From assembly GCF_000372725.1 (NCBI RefSeq), contig NW_005199203.1, positions 23,587-87,586 of the forward strand: DNA of 64,000 bases, written 5' to 3'. The position numbers were made by a program, and so were the translations under genes. Source of the stretch: Emiliania huxleyi CCMP1516. Its lineage: Eukaryota; Haptophyta; Isochrysidales; Noelaerhabdaceae. This document shows positions 43,067-52,612 of the stretch, piece after piece. Positions within the stretch are counted from its first letter, which is position 1; each line of letters begins with the position of its first letter. The notes beneath the pieces were generated by a model that was not told the DNA's origin, searched no databases, and saw only the letters and a list, made by a program, of their open reading frames with translations.

Positions 43067-44914
43067 ATGCTCGCCGCGCTGGCTCTGGGCCCCGCCGCTT
43101 TCGCCACTCCTGCTTCGAGCCATTCGTGCACTCAGGAGCTCGCAAGCTGGATCAACGCTCACGGCGGGCGCGTTCACCTCGGCGCTGCCACCGTGGCCGG
43201 CCTGCGAGGCCTGGTTGCTCAGCGAAGCTCGGCCGTGGGAGACGTTCTGCTCGAGGTGCCACTGGAGTGTGTCCTCTCCACCGCCGGCGACGGCGCGCCG
43301 CTGCCGGCAGAGCCACCACCGTGGACCGCGTCGCTGCCGTGGAACGTCCAGCTGGCGCTCAGCGCTCTCGAGCGGGAGCGGGACGAGCACTGGCGGCCGT
43401 TCCTCCAGAGCTGGCCTGCAGAGTCGCCGGCCCTCCCGCTGCTCCTCGAGCCCGAGGCGCTCTCCGCCGCGCAGGACGACGCGTTCGAGGCCGACGCCGA
43501 CGCAGCCTGCTTCTGGCTGCATGAGCAGTACCTCGAGGCGTGCGACGCAGCAGAGGCGGCGGGCCTGGATGCGCCCGCCGAGCCCGCCTTTCGGCGAGCG
43601 CTGCAGCTGGTGTGGAGCCGCTGTCTCCGCCTGCGCGCGGGCCCGCACGGCACACGCAGGCTGCTCGTCCCGATGGTAGACCTGGCCAACCACGACGGCG
43701 TCGCGCCCGCCGCCCTCTTCGCCTTCTCTGCCGCGGGACGCCGCGGCGCGTGCGTGCGCCTCTACGCCGCGCGCCCTCTGGAAAAGGGGGACGAGGTGAC
43801 AATCACGTACGGCGACCACCCGAACGCCCACTTTGCGAAGTACTACGGCTTCGTGCCGCGCCACAACCCGCACGACACCGTGTCGGTCGCGCTGCCGCAG
43901 CTGCTCGAGCTCTCGGGCGCCGCGCCGCCCTCCGGCGCCTGCTGGGTGGAGACCAGCCAGCGGGTGGCTGCCCTGCTGAGGCTGGGCAGCGCCGGCTGTG
44001 TGCTCTCCGCACGCGCCGTTGACGCGCCGTGCGTCCTCGCCTTGCGCGCGGCGCTCGCCACCGAAGCGGAGGCAGCTTACACACACGCACACACACACAC
44101 ACGCACGCACGCACGCACGCACGCACACACGCACGCACACACACACACTCCCCACACACACTCCCCCCCCACACACACACACTCCCCCCCCCCCACACAC
44201 ACTCTCACCACACACACCGCTCACCCACGCGCACTGGGCCTTGCACTTTGAATGCCGTGGGGCTCCTGTCGTCTAGACGTGGAGACGCGAGGGCTAGCCT
44301 GGCCCTTGCCCCGCCACCTCGTGTGTGTGTGGAGAAGCTCACCTTCCCTCACCTCTAGGCGGCCCAGCTCGCCGCGAGGCTCGACGCGTATGAGACCTCT
44401 GGTCTTGACGACGAGGAGGAGGACGAGGATGAGGACGAGGAGGACGAGGGGGACGGCGAGGCGGAGGCGGTCGTGAGGGTGGCGGAGGTTGTGGCAGCGG
44501 CGTGCGCTGGCTTGGAGGCGGCGCACCCGACCAGCCTCGAGGAGGACGAGCGGCTGCTGGAGCAGCAGCAGCAGCAGCAGGCCTCACCCGGCCAGGCGAC
44601 GGAGGCCGCCACGCCGGACGCGGCTGCGACGCTCCTCTCTCTGCGCGCCTCGCGAAAGCGCCTCCTCTTTCGAGACCCGAGACCGCCGCGCCTCAGCTGC
44701 CACTCGCTTAACGATGAACGGACATCCATGCAGGCGCCTGCTTCGAGACCTGCGCGGCTCGATGCTGCAGCTCGCGGTCGCGGGGCCGAGTGGCGCGCCG
44801 GCTCGGATGCGCGCGCTGCAGCGCCCGCCGCCCCTCTACCCGCACCTCGAGGCGCTCCCTCCTGGTGCGCTCGAGGCGTGGGCGAGCCGGGCCGCGAGCC
44901 GGGCGTCAGATTAG
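43067..44914 (+). CDS. SET-domain protein methyltransferase, Rubisco LSMT-like
   Basis: Transfers methyl groups from S-adenosylmethionine to protein lysines. ATG 43067 gives a leader-like N-terminus (MLAALALGPAAFATPASS). SET signatures are LLVPMVDLANHD (family form: P-M-x-D-x-x-N-H) and VTITYGDHPNAHFAKYYGFVP. A Rubisco-LSMT substrate-binding domain follows, with an acidic Glu/Asp run and a Gln run in exon 2. Exons: 43067-44071, 44359-44657, 44734-44914; both introns GC-AG and in phase (E|AAQLAARL and SRK|RLLRDLRG). Intron 1 contains a CA microsatellite plus introner copy C. Intron 2 is bracketed by GCGCCT...CTTCGAGACC copies. Confidence 0.87.
44078..44217. repeat. (CA)n-rich microsatellite
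   Basis: CA/CG dinucleotides and CCCC interruptions inside SET intron 1, directly 5' of introner copy C. Confidence 0.95.
44214..44358 (+). mobile_element. Introner-like element, copy C
   Basis: ACCGCTCACCCACGCGCACT through GTGTGTGTGTGGAGAAGCTC to CCTCTAG, which is the acceptor of SET intron 1. Nearly identical to copies A and B. Confidence 0.88.
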
Positions 44915-45432
44915 CCTGCCACGCAGTCGTATGTTGCGGAGCACTTGGGGTAAAGCATCGTGATCACCCTCTTTCCTGCTTCAAACAGAGGCTAGCCTAC
45001 TCCTTGTCATCCGCCCGGACGGAGCCTGTTCGTGGAGAGCCCCCCGCTGCGGCGCTCTCTAGTACCTCACGTGGACACGCGCCCTCGTCGGACTTTTGCC
45101 CCGTGTGCCAGAGACACGCACGGACACCGAACTCCGAAACAGAGTCCCCCAGACGAGCAGACAGGCCTCGCTCTCTCGCAGTGCCTCTGAGATCGAGGGT
45201 CGCCTCGGCGGGTCACGAGCGCGTGGGTTTGACCTAGAGATCTCTTCCCGTTTTGCGCCGCTGCAGCGGCTCAGAGGGAGGGCCAGGCCGCCACCAGCAG
45301 GCACTGCGGTGCAGCAGTTCAGTAAGCCTCCTCCCGCACGCGTGTAGAGGCGCGGTGCGATCCAGCCTCTTCCGGAGGGTCGAAAGCCCTGGGCGCCGGC
45401 GCGCTGCAGTGGAGCACGATCCTTATCCGCTG
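44915..45432. other. Intergenic region
   Basis: Nothing recognisable; short frames only. Confidence 0.45.
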
Positions 45433-45720
45433 TCAGCGCACGACGCTGTCACTATCCGCGGTCTGGCTCTTCAGCGGCTGCGTCGGCAAGTGGCTAACAC
45501 GCGCCGGCATGATGGCCCCGCCGGACGTGAAGTAGAGGTTGAGGTCGTCCAGGCGGCAGGCCACCGCGTTAGGTGGCCGCTTCAACCCCGTACGCTCCTC
45601 GAGAGTGGCGATGATGAATTCGGGTGCTGGGCCGTCGTTCCTAAGCTCCGTGCCGTCGTCGCAGACGGTGTTGGAGCACCAGATCATGAACCCCATCCTC
45701 TGATCGGCGCTGGCGGCCAT
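45433..45720 (-). CDS. Small hypothetical protein
   Basis: 95 residues, MAASADQRMGFMIWCSNTV to a TGA. Balanced composition with a plausible globular core (APEFIIATLEERTGLKRPPN; CRLDDLNLYFTSGG) unlike the surrounding low-complexity frames. I recognise no family. It could be a single exon of a larger gene. Confidence 0.4.
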   Translation of the reverse strand: MAASADQRMGFMIWCSNTVCDDGTELRNDGPAPEFIIATLEERTGLKRPPNAVACRLDDLNLYFTSGGAIMPARVSHLPTQPLKSQTADSDSVVR

Positions 45721-45892
45721 GGAGCGGTGCGAGTCAGCCGGAGTGCGAATGCGCTGTCTGCTATACTGATAGCCGCGCCACTCCCAGCTGCTCGGTGTGA
45801 ACAGAGTTCGTACCCGAGCAGCAGGGAGCTCCGCAACTCGAGATCCCTCGAGAGTTCACGCGGAGTCGGCTGGGGCTAAAAAAAAGAGAAGT

Positions 45893-45919
45893 CTTTTTCT
45901 CGCGATGTCCACCCCGCCA
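45893..45919 (+). repeat. Dispersed repeat R2, copy 2
   Basis: CTTTTTCTCGCGATGTCCAC followed by CCCGCC, as at 42894-42922. The ATG inside it is not in the F-box/RCC1 frame. Confidence 0.8.
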
Positions 45920-45983
45920 CTCGCGCCGCCTCGCCTCCGCCTCCACCACCGCCGCTCCCTCGCTGGGCACGCCGCCGCCCGCC

Positions 45984-47348
45984 CGCCTCCTCGACCTCCC
46001 TACGGAGCTCCTCGTCCGCGCCCTCTCTCGCTGCGACAGCCCCGCCGACATCGCTCGCGTCGCGGCCGTCTCGCTCCTCTTCCACGCCTCGCTTGCGGTG
46101 GAGGGCATCCGCTTGTGGGCGCAAGAGCGCGGCTTCGAGCTGCCGGCGCAGCCAGAGGACGAGGGCTGCGCCGTGCGGTGGCTGTGCTATTCGGCCTTGC
46201 TGCGCGAGTCCAACCCGCCGGTGAGGGCGGCCGCAGGCAGCACGCACAGCGTCTTCATCGACGGCGAGGGGCGGATCTCGTCGTGCGGCTCTCAGCCGTT
46301 CTACGCTCCAGGGCGGCTCGGGCACCGGCTCGGGCACGGTGAGGGCGTGACGCAGCTCAACACGCCGACCCGCCTTTCTTCGATGCTGGGTGGCGAGCGC
46401 GCCGTGAGTGTGTCGGCTGGACCCGGGCACAGCCTGGCCCTCGCCGCTGACGGTGGTGTCTGGAGCTGGGGCGATGGAGCCGGTGGCAAGCTGGGCCACG
46501 GCGACCAGCAGAACCAGCTGCTGCCCAAGAAGATCGAGGCCTTTACTGCCCAGCGCGTCCTCGCTGTTTCGGCGGGAAGCAGACACAGCCTCGCCCTCAC
46601 CGCCGACAACGCCGTCTGGAGCTGGGGCTATGGAGGCGACGGCCGCTTGGGCCACGGCGACGAGCAGCACGAGCTGCTGCCGAAGAAGATCGAGGCCTTT
46701 ACTGGCGAGCGCGTCGTCGCTGTGTCGGCTGCCAACCACAGCTTCGCCATCACCGCCGACGGCGCCGTCTGGAGCTGGGGCTGGGGAGACCTAGGCCGGC
46801 TGGGCCACGGCGACCGGCAGAGCCAGCTGCTACCCAAGAAGGTCGAGGCCTTGGCGGGGCGGCGCGTCGTCGCTGTGTCTGCTGCACTCGTGCACAGCCT
46901 CGCCATCACCGCCGACGGAGCCGTCTGGAGCTGGGGCGGTGGAGCCCATGGCCGGCTGGGCCACGGCGACGGGCAGAACCAGCTGCTGCCAAAGAAGGTC
47001 GAGGCCTTGGCTGGTCAGCGCGTCATCGCTGTGTCGGCTGAAGCCGGCCAGAGCTTCGCCCTCTCCGCCGACGGCGTTGTCTGGAGCTGGGGCTATGGAG
47101 CTTCTGGCCGCTTGGGCCACGGCGACGAGCTGCGCCAGCTGCTGCCCAAGAAGGTCGAGGCCTTTGCCGGCCAGCGCGTGGTCGCTGTGTCCGCTGGAGC
47201 GCACCACAGCCTCGCCATCACCGGCGACGGCGCCTTCTTGACCTGGGGCAAGGGCGAGACCGGCTGCCTGGGCCACGGAGAGGACCTGTCGAACCAGCTG
47301 CTGCCCAAGAAGTTCGACGCGTGGGCGCCGGGGCACTGTTCGCAGTGA
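45984..47348 (+). CDS. F-box / RCC1-repeat protein (start unresolved)
   Basis: An F-box-like segment (LLDLPTELLVRALSRCDSPADIARVAAVSLLFHA) is followed by about six RCC1 blades of the form VWSWGxGxxGRLGHGDxxxQLLPKKVEAL and a final HSLAITGDGAFLTWGKGETG. Family knowledge: RCC1-type seven-bladed propellers bind chromatin or GTPases, and F-box proteins recruit substrates to SCF ligases; the combination suggests a substrate adaptor. The coding frame stays open upstream of 45984 without an ATG, while ATG 45905 is in another frame, so the first exon or start is not defined. The repeats are very similar in DNA. Confidence 0.8.
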   Translation, partial: RLLDLPTELLVRALSRCDSPADIARVAAVSLLFHASLAVEGIRLWAQERGFELPAQPEDEGCAVRWLCYSALLRESNPPVRAAAGSTHSVFIDGEGRISSCGSQPFYAPGRLGHRLGHGEGVTQLNTPTRLSSMLGGERAVSVSAGPGHSLALAADGGVWSWGDGAGGKLGHGDQQNQLLPKKIEAFTAQRVLAVSAGSRHSLALTADNAVWSWGYGGDGRLGHGDEQHELLPKKIEAFTGERVVAVSAANHSFAITADGAVWSWGWGDLGRLGHGDRQSQLLPKKVEALAGRRVVAVSAALVHSLAITADGAVWSWGGGAHGRLGHGDGQNQLLPKKVEALAGQRVIAVSAEAGQSFALSADGVVWSWGYGASGRLGHGDELRQLLPKKVEAFAGQRVVAVSAGAHHSLAITGDGAFLTWGKGETGCLGHGEDLSNQLLPKKFDAWAPGHCSQ

Positions 47349-47743
47349 GGGTAGCCAAGGAGCAAGGTATGTCTCGGGGCGTTTAGATCGAATTTAGAAC
47401 GGTGAACACCCGTGCTGGGGCGGTGGTGTACGGCTGACTCCCTTCCCGTATAACAATAGGAGCAAAGAACTAAGAAGTAACACAAGAAACACCGCGCACG
47501 CGCACACACACGTGTGTGCGCGTGGGGTACAGAGCGGGGAAGAAGCGTCAAGCCACAAGCGTGGAAGAACCCGCTGCACAGAGATCGCATGGCCACGGGC
47601 GGGGACCTGTTCCTTTTAACCCATCTCACAGTAGAGCTGTGTACGTTTTTTAAAGCGAAACACAAGCGTCTCGCGTCTGTGCGGTAGCTGTTTACGTCTC
47701 TCTCGCGCCAACCCGCAACCGCAACTCACCCACCCCCCTCTGT
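47349..47743. other. Intergenic region with repeat R3 copy 2
   Basis: 47575-47640 repeats 23206-23263 (CGGGGACCTGTTCCTTTTAA CCCATCTCACAGTAGAG). A CACACGTGTGTG palindrome lies near 47505. No gene. Confidence 0.6.
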
Positions 47744-49574
47744 CTACTCATCCGGCTGGACCCAAGCAGCCGGCGGCAGGCCAAACTGCAAGAGCAGCCG
47801 CAGCGGGCCGTCGCTCGTGTCGCCGGGCAGGCGCGGCGCGCGCGTGTAGTCCCGCGTCAGAGCCTCGCCCTCGGCGATGTCGCGCGTCGCCACGAGCAGC
47901 ACGTCGGCGTCGCCGCCCTCCCTGCCCACCGGGTCCTTCCCGACGAGCTTGGTGTTCTCGCCTAATCTCAGGCCACCTCGGGTCATCTCGCGCAATCTCG
48001 CGCCCTTCCCCCGACGAAGCTTGGTGTTCTCGCCGCGCGCGCCGCAGTGCGCGAGGCGCTCGTGCAGCGGCACGACGGCAAAGACCTGAGGTAAGGTGAG
48101 GTAAACTTCTCCACACACACAAGGTGGTGGGGCAAGGGCCATGCTAGCCCTCGCGACTCCACGTCTAGACGACAGGAGCCCCACGGCGATCTCGGCTAGA
48201 TCTCGGCGATCTCTCGCAGACCTCGCCGCCGCCCTCGCCCGCCTCGAGAGTCGTCGCGCGCGAGAGAACGCGCGAGAGGGCGTCGGCGACATCCCACCGC
48301 CGCCTGCCGATGGGGGGGGGGGGTTCTGAAGCACGCACTCACCATGCAGACGGTCTCCACTCATGATTGGAGGGGCGCTCTCTCACTCCGTCGACAGCGT
48401 GGACTACACAGCGTCACTGTGCCGTCGTGCGGTTTCGGGCCCGGGGCCGTGCTGTTGTGTGAACTGCTCCACCCCTCCCCCCAAGGCCCGCGCCTCTCGT
48501 TGGGGGAGCCGGTCTGCCGCGCAGTAGGGGCCGCCACCAGCGCAGCGAGCGGGTCCTGGTGAATAACAATCATGTGTATGCATTAGAGTACTCGGGCCGC
48601 CACCAGCGCAGCGAGCGGGTCCTGCATCGCGCGGAAGTTGGAGCCGCGGCACTGGAGCGCGGCGAGCGCGGCGGACTTGTCCGCCCGCGTGAGCGCCGCG
48701 AGGCCGAGGCCCGCGCGGTGCACGACCTGAGTAGCAATTGAGATTCCATGACCACACTGCTAATTAGGGGTCGCGAGGCCGAGGCGGACGCACGACCGGG
48801 TGGCACGGCATGCGGAACTTGGAGTAGATGGCCGCGTCGTTGTCCGAGCCGGTCGCCAAGAGGCTGCCTATCTCGCTCAATCTCGCCCAATCTCGCCCAA
48901 TCTCGCCAAGAGGCTGCCTGCGAGTAGACCTCATCGGGTGGCCACTCTCGCTCAATCTCGCTCAATCTCGCCGAGAGGCTGCCTGTGACGTCGCGCGGGC
49001 CCCAGCGGACCTACCAGTGTGGCTTTAGCCTCGTCGCGGCGCAGAGCTCGGCCTCATCTCAGCCTCATCTCAGCCTCATCTCAGCCTCATCTCAGCCTCG
49101 TCTCGGCCGCTTCTCGGCTGTCGCTCACGGCTGCGTCTCGGGTGTGCCGCGGATGTGCCTCTCTCGGCCGTGCCTCGCCTCGTCGTTGCCGAGGTCTGCG
49201 CCGTCGCCCCATCCGCCCGCCTCCCAAGAGCTCACCCACTCCTTCAGAGCCGCCGCCTGCTCATCCTCCGCTCCGCTCTCGTGCATCGCCAGCAGGGCGG
49301 CCGCCGTAAGCTCCGACGCCCAGGTCGGATCTCGGCCGCCCGCCGCGGCCGCGGCGCGCGCCGCGTCGCAGGGAGCCAGCACCAGCCCGCGGGGAATGCG
49401 CGCGATGGTCTCCATGCACGAAATAGGCGCCGCGGCGAGTATGCCGCCCTTGCCGCGCTCCTCTGGCAGAGGCGGCCGGACGGAGAGCTTGGGAGCGATG
49501 ACGCCGCCGGGTACGGCGGTCGACAGCGGCGTTACTGCGCCTGCCGCGGGCAGCAGTGCGAGGAGAAGGCCCAT
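47744..49574 (-). CDS. Second SET-domain protein (multi-exon, partly resolved)
   Basis: M at 49574 gives a leader (MGLLLALLPAAGAVTPL), then the N-terminal SET edge GGILAAAPISCMETIARIPRG. Later exons supply DNDAAIYSKFRMPCHP|VVHRAGLGLAALTRADK...SNFRAMQ and, at the 3' end, VFAVVPLHERLAHCGARG|ENTKLVGKDPV and DVLLVATRDIAEGEALTRDY, the C-terminal SET motif. Resolved introns: 48796-48727 (GT), 48621-48556 (donor GA), 48033-47962 (GC); one ends at 48086 with introner copy E. Introns near 48830-49000 and 49040-49135 are minisatellites. The central SET exon (48190-48560) is not fully resolved. Confidence 0.65.
48086..48186 (-). mobile_element. Introner-like element, copy E (5'-truncated)
   Basis: Minus strand: CCGTGGGGCTCCTGTCGTCT, then AGACGTGGAGTCGCGAGGG, to GTGTGTGTGGAGAAG and CCTCAG, the acceptor of an intron in the second SET gene. 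The first ~45 bp of the family are missing. Confidence 0.85.
48858..48980 (-). repeat. Intronic minisatellite, 10-bp TCTCGCTCAA/TCTCGCCCAA
   Basis: Same 10-bp unit as in the pentapeptide gene, mixed with an AGAGGCTGCCTG module present three times. Confidence 0.85.
49045..49130 (-). repeat. Intronic minisatellite, 11-bp unit CTCATCTCAGC
   Basis: Five to six tandem units followed by degenerate TCTCGGC copies. Confidence 0.85.
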
Positions 49575-50728
49575 AATAATGTGCGTCCGAGTGCCCGGGC
49601 AGCTACCTGGCGAGTAGAGGCACACGCACGCACTCTCGAGGTCTCTTGGAGCAGAGCCCCGGCGAGCCCTCGAGAGTGGGTCCCTCGGAGGGGTACCCTG
49701 GGTGGGCGGGGCCTCTACTCGCCAGGGCAGCTACAACTCCAGCTAGCGGGGGAAAAGAATGCGCAATCTCTGTGTGGTGGCGGCGTGCCGTCCTCCCATC
49801 CCTCCCTTGCGCGCAACTAAAGGTACGCGCCAGTCCCTTAAGGGAAAAATATTTTTGAGCCGGAAATTAGGCGGCGAAAAGCTTGCCCAGACATCACATA
49901 AATAGNNNNNNNNNNNNNNNNNNNNNNNNNNNNNNNNNNNNNNNNNNNNNNNNNNNNNNNNNNNNNNNNNNNNNNNNNNNNNNNNNNNNNNNNNNNNNNN
50001 NNNNNNNNNNNNNNNNNNNNNNNNNNNNNNNNNNNNNNNNNNNNNNNNNNNNNNNNNNNNNNNNNNNNNNNNNNNNNNNNNNNNNNNNNNNNNNNNNNNN
50101 NCGGCGGCAGCGCGCGCACGGCGCGCGCGACGGGGGGGCGGAGCAGCGACCGCTGGCGCGGCCGCTGCTCCGTCTGTGCCAGGGACGCGCGCTCTGCGCC
50201 ACTGCACAGAGCGCGCGTCAGGGCAAGGGGCATGCGTGGCGGCGCGGGACGCGCGGCGGCGGCGGCGAGCACGCTCCGTGAGCGGTGAGGCGGCCGGGCG
50301 AGGGCGCGGCGGGTGACGGGTCAAGGGAGCAGCCCACACCCGGCGTCGCTTTTTGAGCGACGCCTGTGGTACGCCTGCGCAGGGGCCGCAGGGCGGTCAG
50401 TTGTGGGGCGAGGCGGTGCCGGCCGCGGGCCGGGTGCAAGGCGCCGGCCTCGGCGCCGCCTCGGCGCGCCGCACGGGCGCGGGGAGCCTCTGAGCGGGAG
50501 CCGAAGGTTTGCCTGTGGGAGGGAGGGAGGGAGGGAGGCGGTGGTGGGGTTGTTTGACTTTCCCGTCCCTAGCTGTGAACAGCAAAACGGGACAGTATTC
50601 CACGAGTTTCTCCCACTAGTACGAGGACTCAAAATGCTCGCGCCAGCCGTCACGTGCAAAATTGCAAGCCGATTCTCGCGCACGCCCTAAGCCGCTGCCA
50701 CAAAGAGTGTGCAACCCGAACCTCAGCC
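49575..50728. other. Intergenic region with assembly gap
   Basis: Contains an inverted R1 copy (49781-49812, upstream of the second SET gene), the N gap, GC-rich sequence and a (GGGA)n run near 50518-50538. No supported gene. Confidence 0.55.
49906..50101. other. Assembly gap (196 N)
   Basis: Run of N. Frames crossing it are meaningless. Confidence 1.
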
Positions 50729-52432
50729 CTACATGCGGACCTTCTCGAGCTCCAACTCGAGCTCCGCCACCGTCCCCTTCAGCTCCGCCACCTGGTCGAG
50801 CGCGTCGCCGAGCAGCCCCTTGGCCACGCCGAGGTCGCGCAGCTGCTCCACGCCGCCGCTCGCCCGCACCTCGGCGGCGTGGTCCGCCACGTAGCGGCGG
50901 CACTGCGCGAGGAGCCGCCCGTCGCCCATCGTGTGCGCCGCCTCGAGCAGCGGCACGGCGCTCGCCGGCCCGACGCTCTCCTGCAGCGCCTGCGCGCAGA
51001 GCAGCTCGAGGCGCGGCACCTGGTACATCTGCGCCAGCTGCCGCAGGTCGAGCGCGCGCTGCGCTCTGCCGCCCCCCTCCTCGCCGAGGTCGAGCTGGTC
51101 GGTGAGGAGGTAGCGGACGAGGGCGGTGAAGGTGGCGAGATCGGTGTTGCGCACCGTGACCTCGGCGGCGTCGCGCTCCTTCATGCCGATGCCGAACATG
51201 GTCCGAAAGAACACGGACCGCACGCAGAGGACGCACTTGCTCACGTGCTCGTAGCGCTCCTCGTCATCGCCGACGATGAAGGTGACCTTGCCCTCGGGGA
51301 GAGTGGGGTCGCCGCACATCTTTCCGAAGTCGTCCACCATGGTCGAGGGCGGCACCACAATCGGCGCGAAGGTGGGAGGCGGAGGAGGCGCCGACACGCA
51401 GACCTGGCGGAGGCCACCGCCTTTCGTGCAAACCAGCAGCGTGCTGCCGTCGGCGCTGACGGCGACGCCGAGTGGGTTTTTGAACTGCGCCGCGTCGCCC
51501 ACGCCATCCGTGCTGCCGCGAGTGCCGCTGCCCGCCACCGTCGTCACCGCGCCCGTCGCCACCTCGACCCGCCGGATCTTGTGGCTGGCGTCTGTCACAA
51601 ACAGCGCGCTGCCGTCCGGGCTGATGGTGATGTCGTTTGGGTAGTAGAACTGCGCCGCGCCACCCACACCATCGGCACTGCCCTCGGTGCCGCTGCCCGC
51701 CACCGTCGTCACCGCGCCAGTCGCCACCTCCACCCGGCGGATCTTGTGGTTGCCGAAGTCCGCCACAAACAGCGCGCTAGCGTCCGGGCTGATGGCGACG
51801 CCGATTGGGAGGTAGAACTGCGCCGCGCCGCCCATGCCATCAGCGCCTCCCTCAGTGCCGCTGCCCGCGAGCGTCGTCATCGCGCCAGTCCCCACCTCCA
51901 CCCGCCGGATCTTGTGGTTGTGTGAGTCAGCCACAAACAGAGCGCTGCTGTCTGGGCTGATGGCAAGGTCGCTTGGACTATAGAACTGCGCCGCGCCGCC
52001 CACGCCTTCAGCACTGCCCACGGTGCCGCTGCCCGCGAGAGTGGTCACCGCGCCAGTCGTCGCCTCCACCTGTAGGATCTTGTGGCCGCCAAAGTCCGCC
52101 ACAAACAGCGCGCTGGCGTCCGGGCTGACGGCGATGCCGCGGAGGTTGACGCCTACCAGCGTTGCCACGCGGCGCACGCGCCCGGCCGCAGAGACGTGCA
52201 GCACTGAGTCAGGAGTGGTGACGTACCAGGCGCCCGCGCGATCGCTCGCGACGCCGTACACGCCGAGCGCTGCCAGAGGGCCGTCCTCGCCCTCGAGCGG
52301 CAGCGTGGTGACCTGGCCGACGACGCGCGCGCCAAAGAGGGGCGGCTCGAAGCCATCCGGGACCGTCACAGCCCCGCCGCCCGAGTCGCCGCCCTCGCCG
52401 GCGGTGCGGGCGCGCTTGCGGGCGGGCGCCAT
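50729..52432 (-). CDS. NHL-repeat / BTB domain protein
   Basis: 567 residues from M at 52432 (MAPARKRARTAGEGG, a basic nuclear-signal-like start; an in-frame ATG 45 bp upstream adds little). Five NHL propeller repeats follow, of the type SPDASALFVADFGNHKIRRVE..TGAVTTLAGSG. Then a Pro-rich linker, a BTB/POZ domain (KVTFIVGDDEERYEHVSKCV...SVFFRTMF...YLLTDQLDL), a BACK-like helical region and a C-terminal leucine-rich coiled coil. Family knowledge: BTB proteins dimerise and often adapt substrates to CUL3 ligases; the NHL propeller would be the recognition part. One exon; repeats highly similar in DNA. Confidence 0.87.
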   Translation of the reverse strand: MAPARKRARTAGEGGDSGGGAVTVPDGFEPPLFGARVVGQVTTLPLEGEDGPLAALGVYGVASDRAGAWYVTTPDSVLHVSAAGRVRRVATLVGVNLRGIAVSPDASALFVADFGGHKILQVEATTGAVTTLAGSGTVGSAEGVGGAAQFYSPSDLAISPDSSALFVADSHNHKIRRVEVGTGAMTTLAGSGTEGGADGMGGAAQFYLPIGVAISPDASALFVADFGNHKIRRVEVATGAVTTVAGSGTEGSADGVGGAAQFYYPNDITISPDGSALFVTDASHKIRRVEVATGAVTTVAGSGTRGSTDGVGDAAQFKNPLGVAVSADGSTLLVCTKGGGLRQVCVSAPPPPPTFAPIVVPPSTMVDDFGKMCGDPTLPEGKVTFIVGDDEERYEHVSKCVLCVRSVFFRTMFGIGMKERDAAEVTVRNTDLATFTALVRYLLTDQLDLGEEGGGRAQRALDLRQLAQMYQVPRLELLCAQALQESVGPASAVPLLEAAHTMGDGRLLAQCRRYVADHAAEVRASGGVEQLRDLGVAKGLLGDALDQVAELKGTVAELELELEKVRM

Positions 52433-52612
52433 GCTCGAGTTCGGCACCACCAACGCCAAGGGCTGGATTCGGGACACGGGGTTGGTGTGGTATCGCAGTA
52501 GCTTGGTGTGGCATCGCGACCCCTAGTCGGAGCGCCGAAAAAACTAGTCGGAAGGCTCGAGAAGCTCCCAATGTAAGGCGCCGCGCGCGCGCACACACAA
52601 CAACACAAAAAA

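Noticed and set aside
49838..50339. ORFs crossing the N run
   Set aside because: Translated gap.
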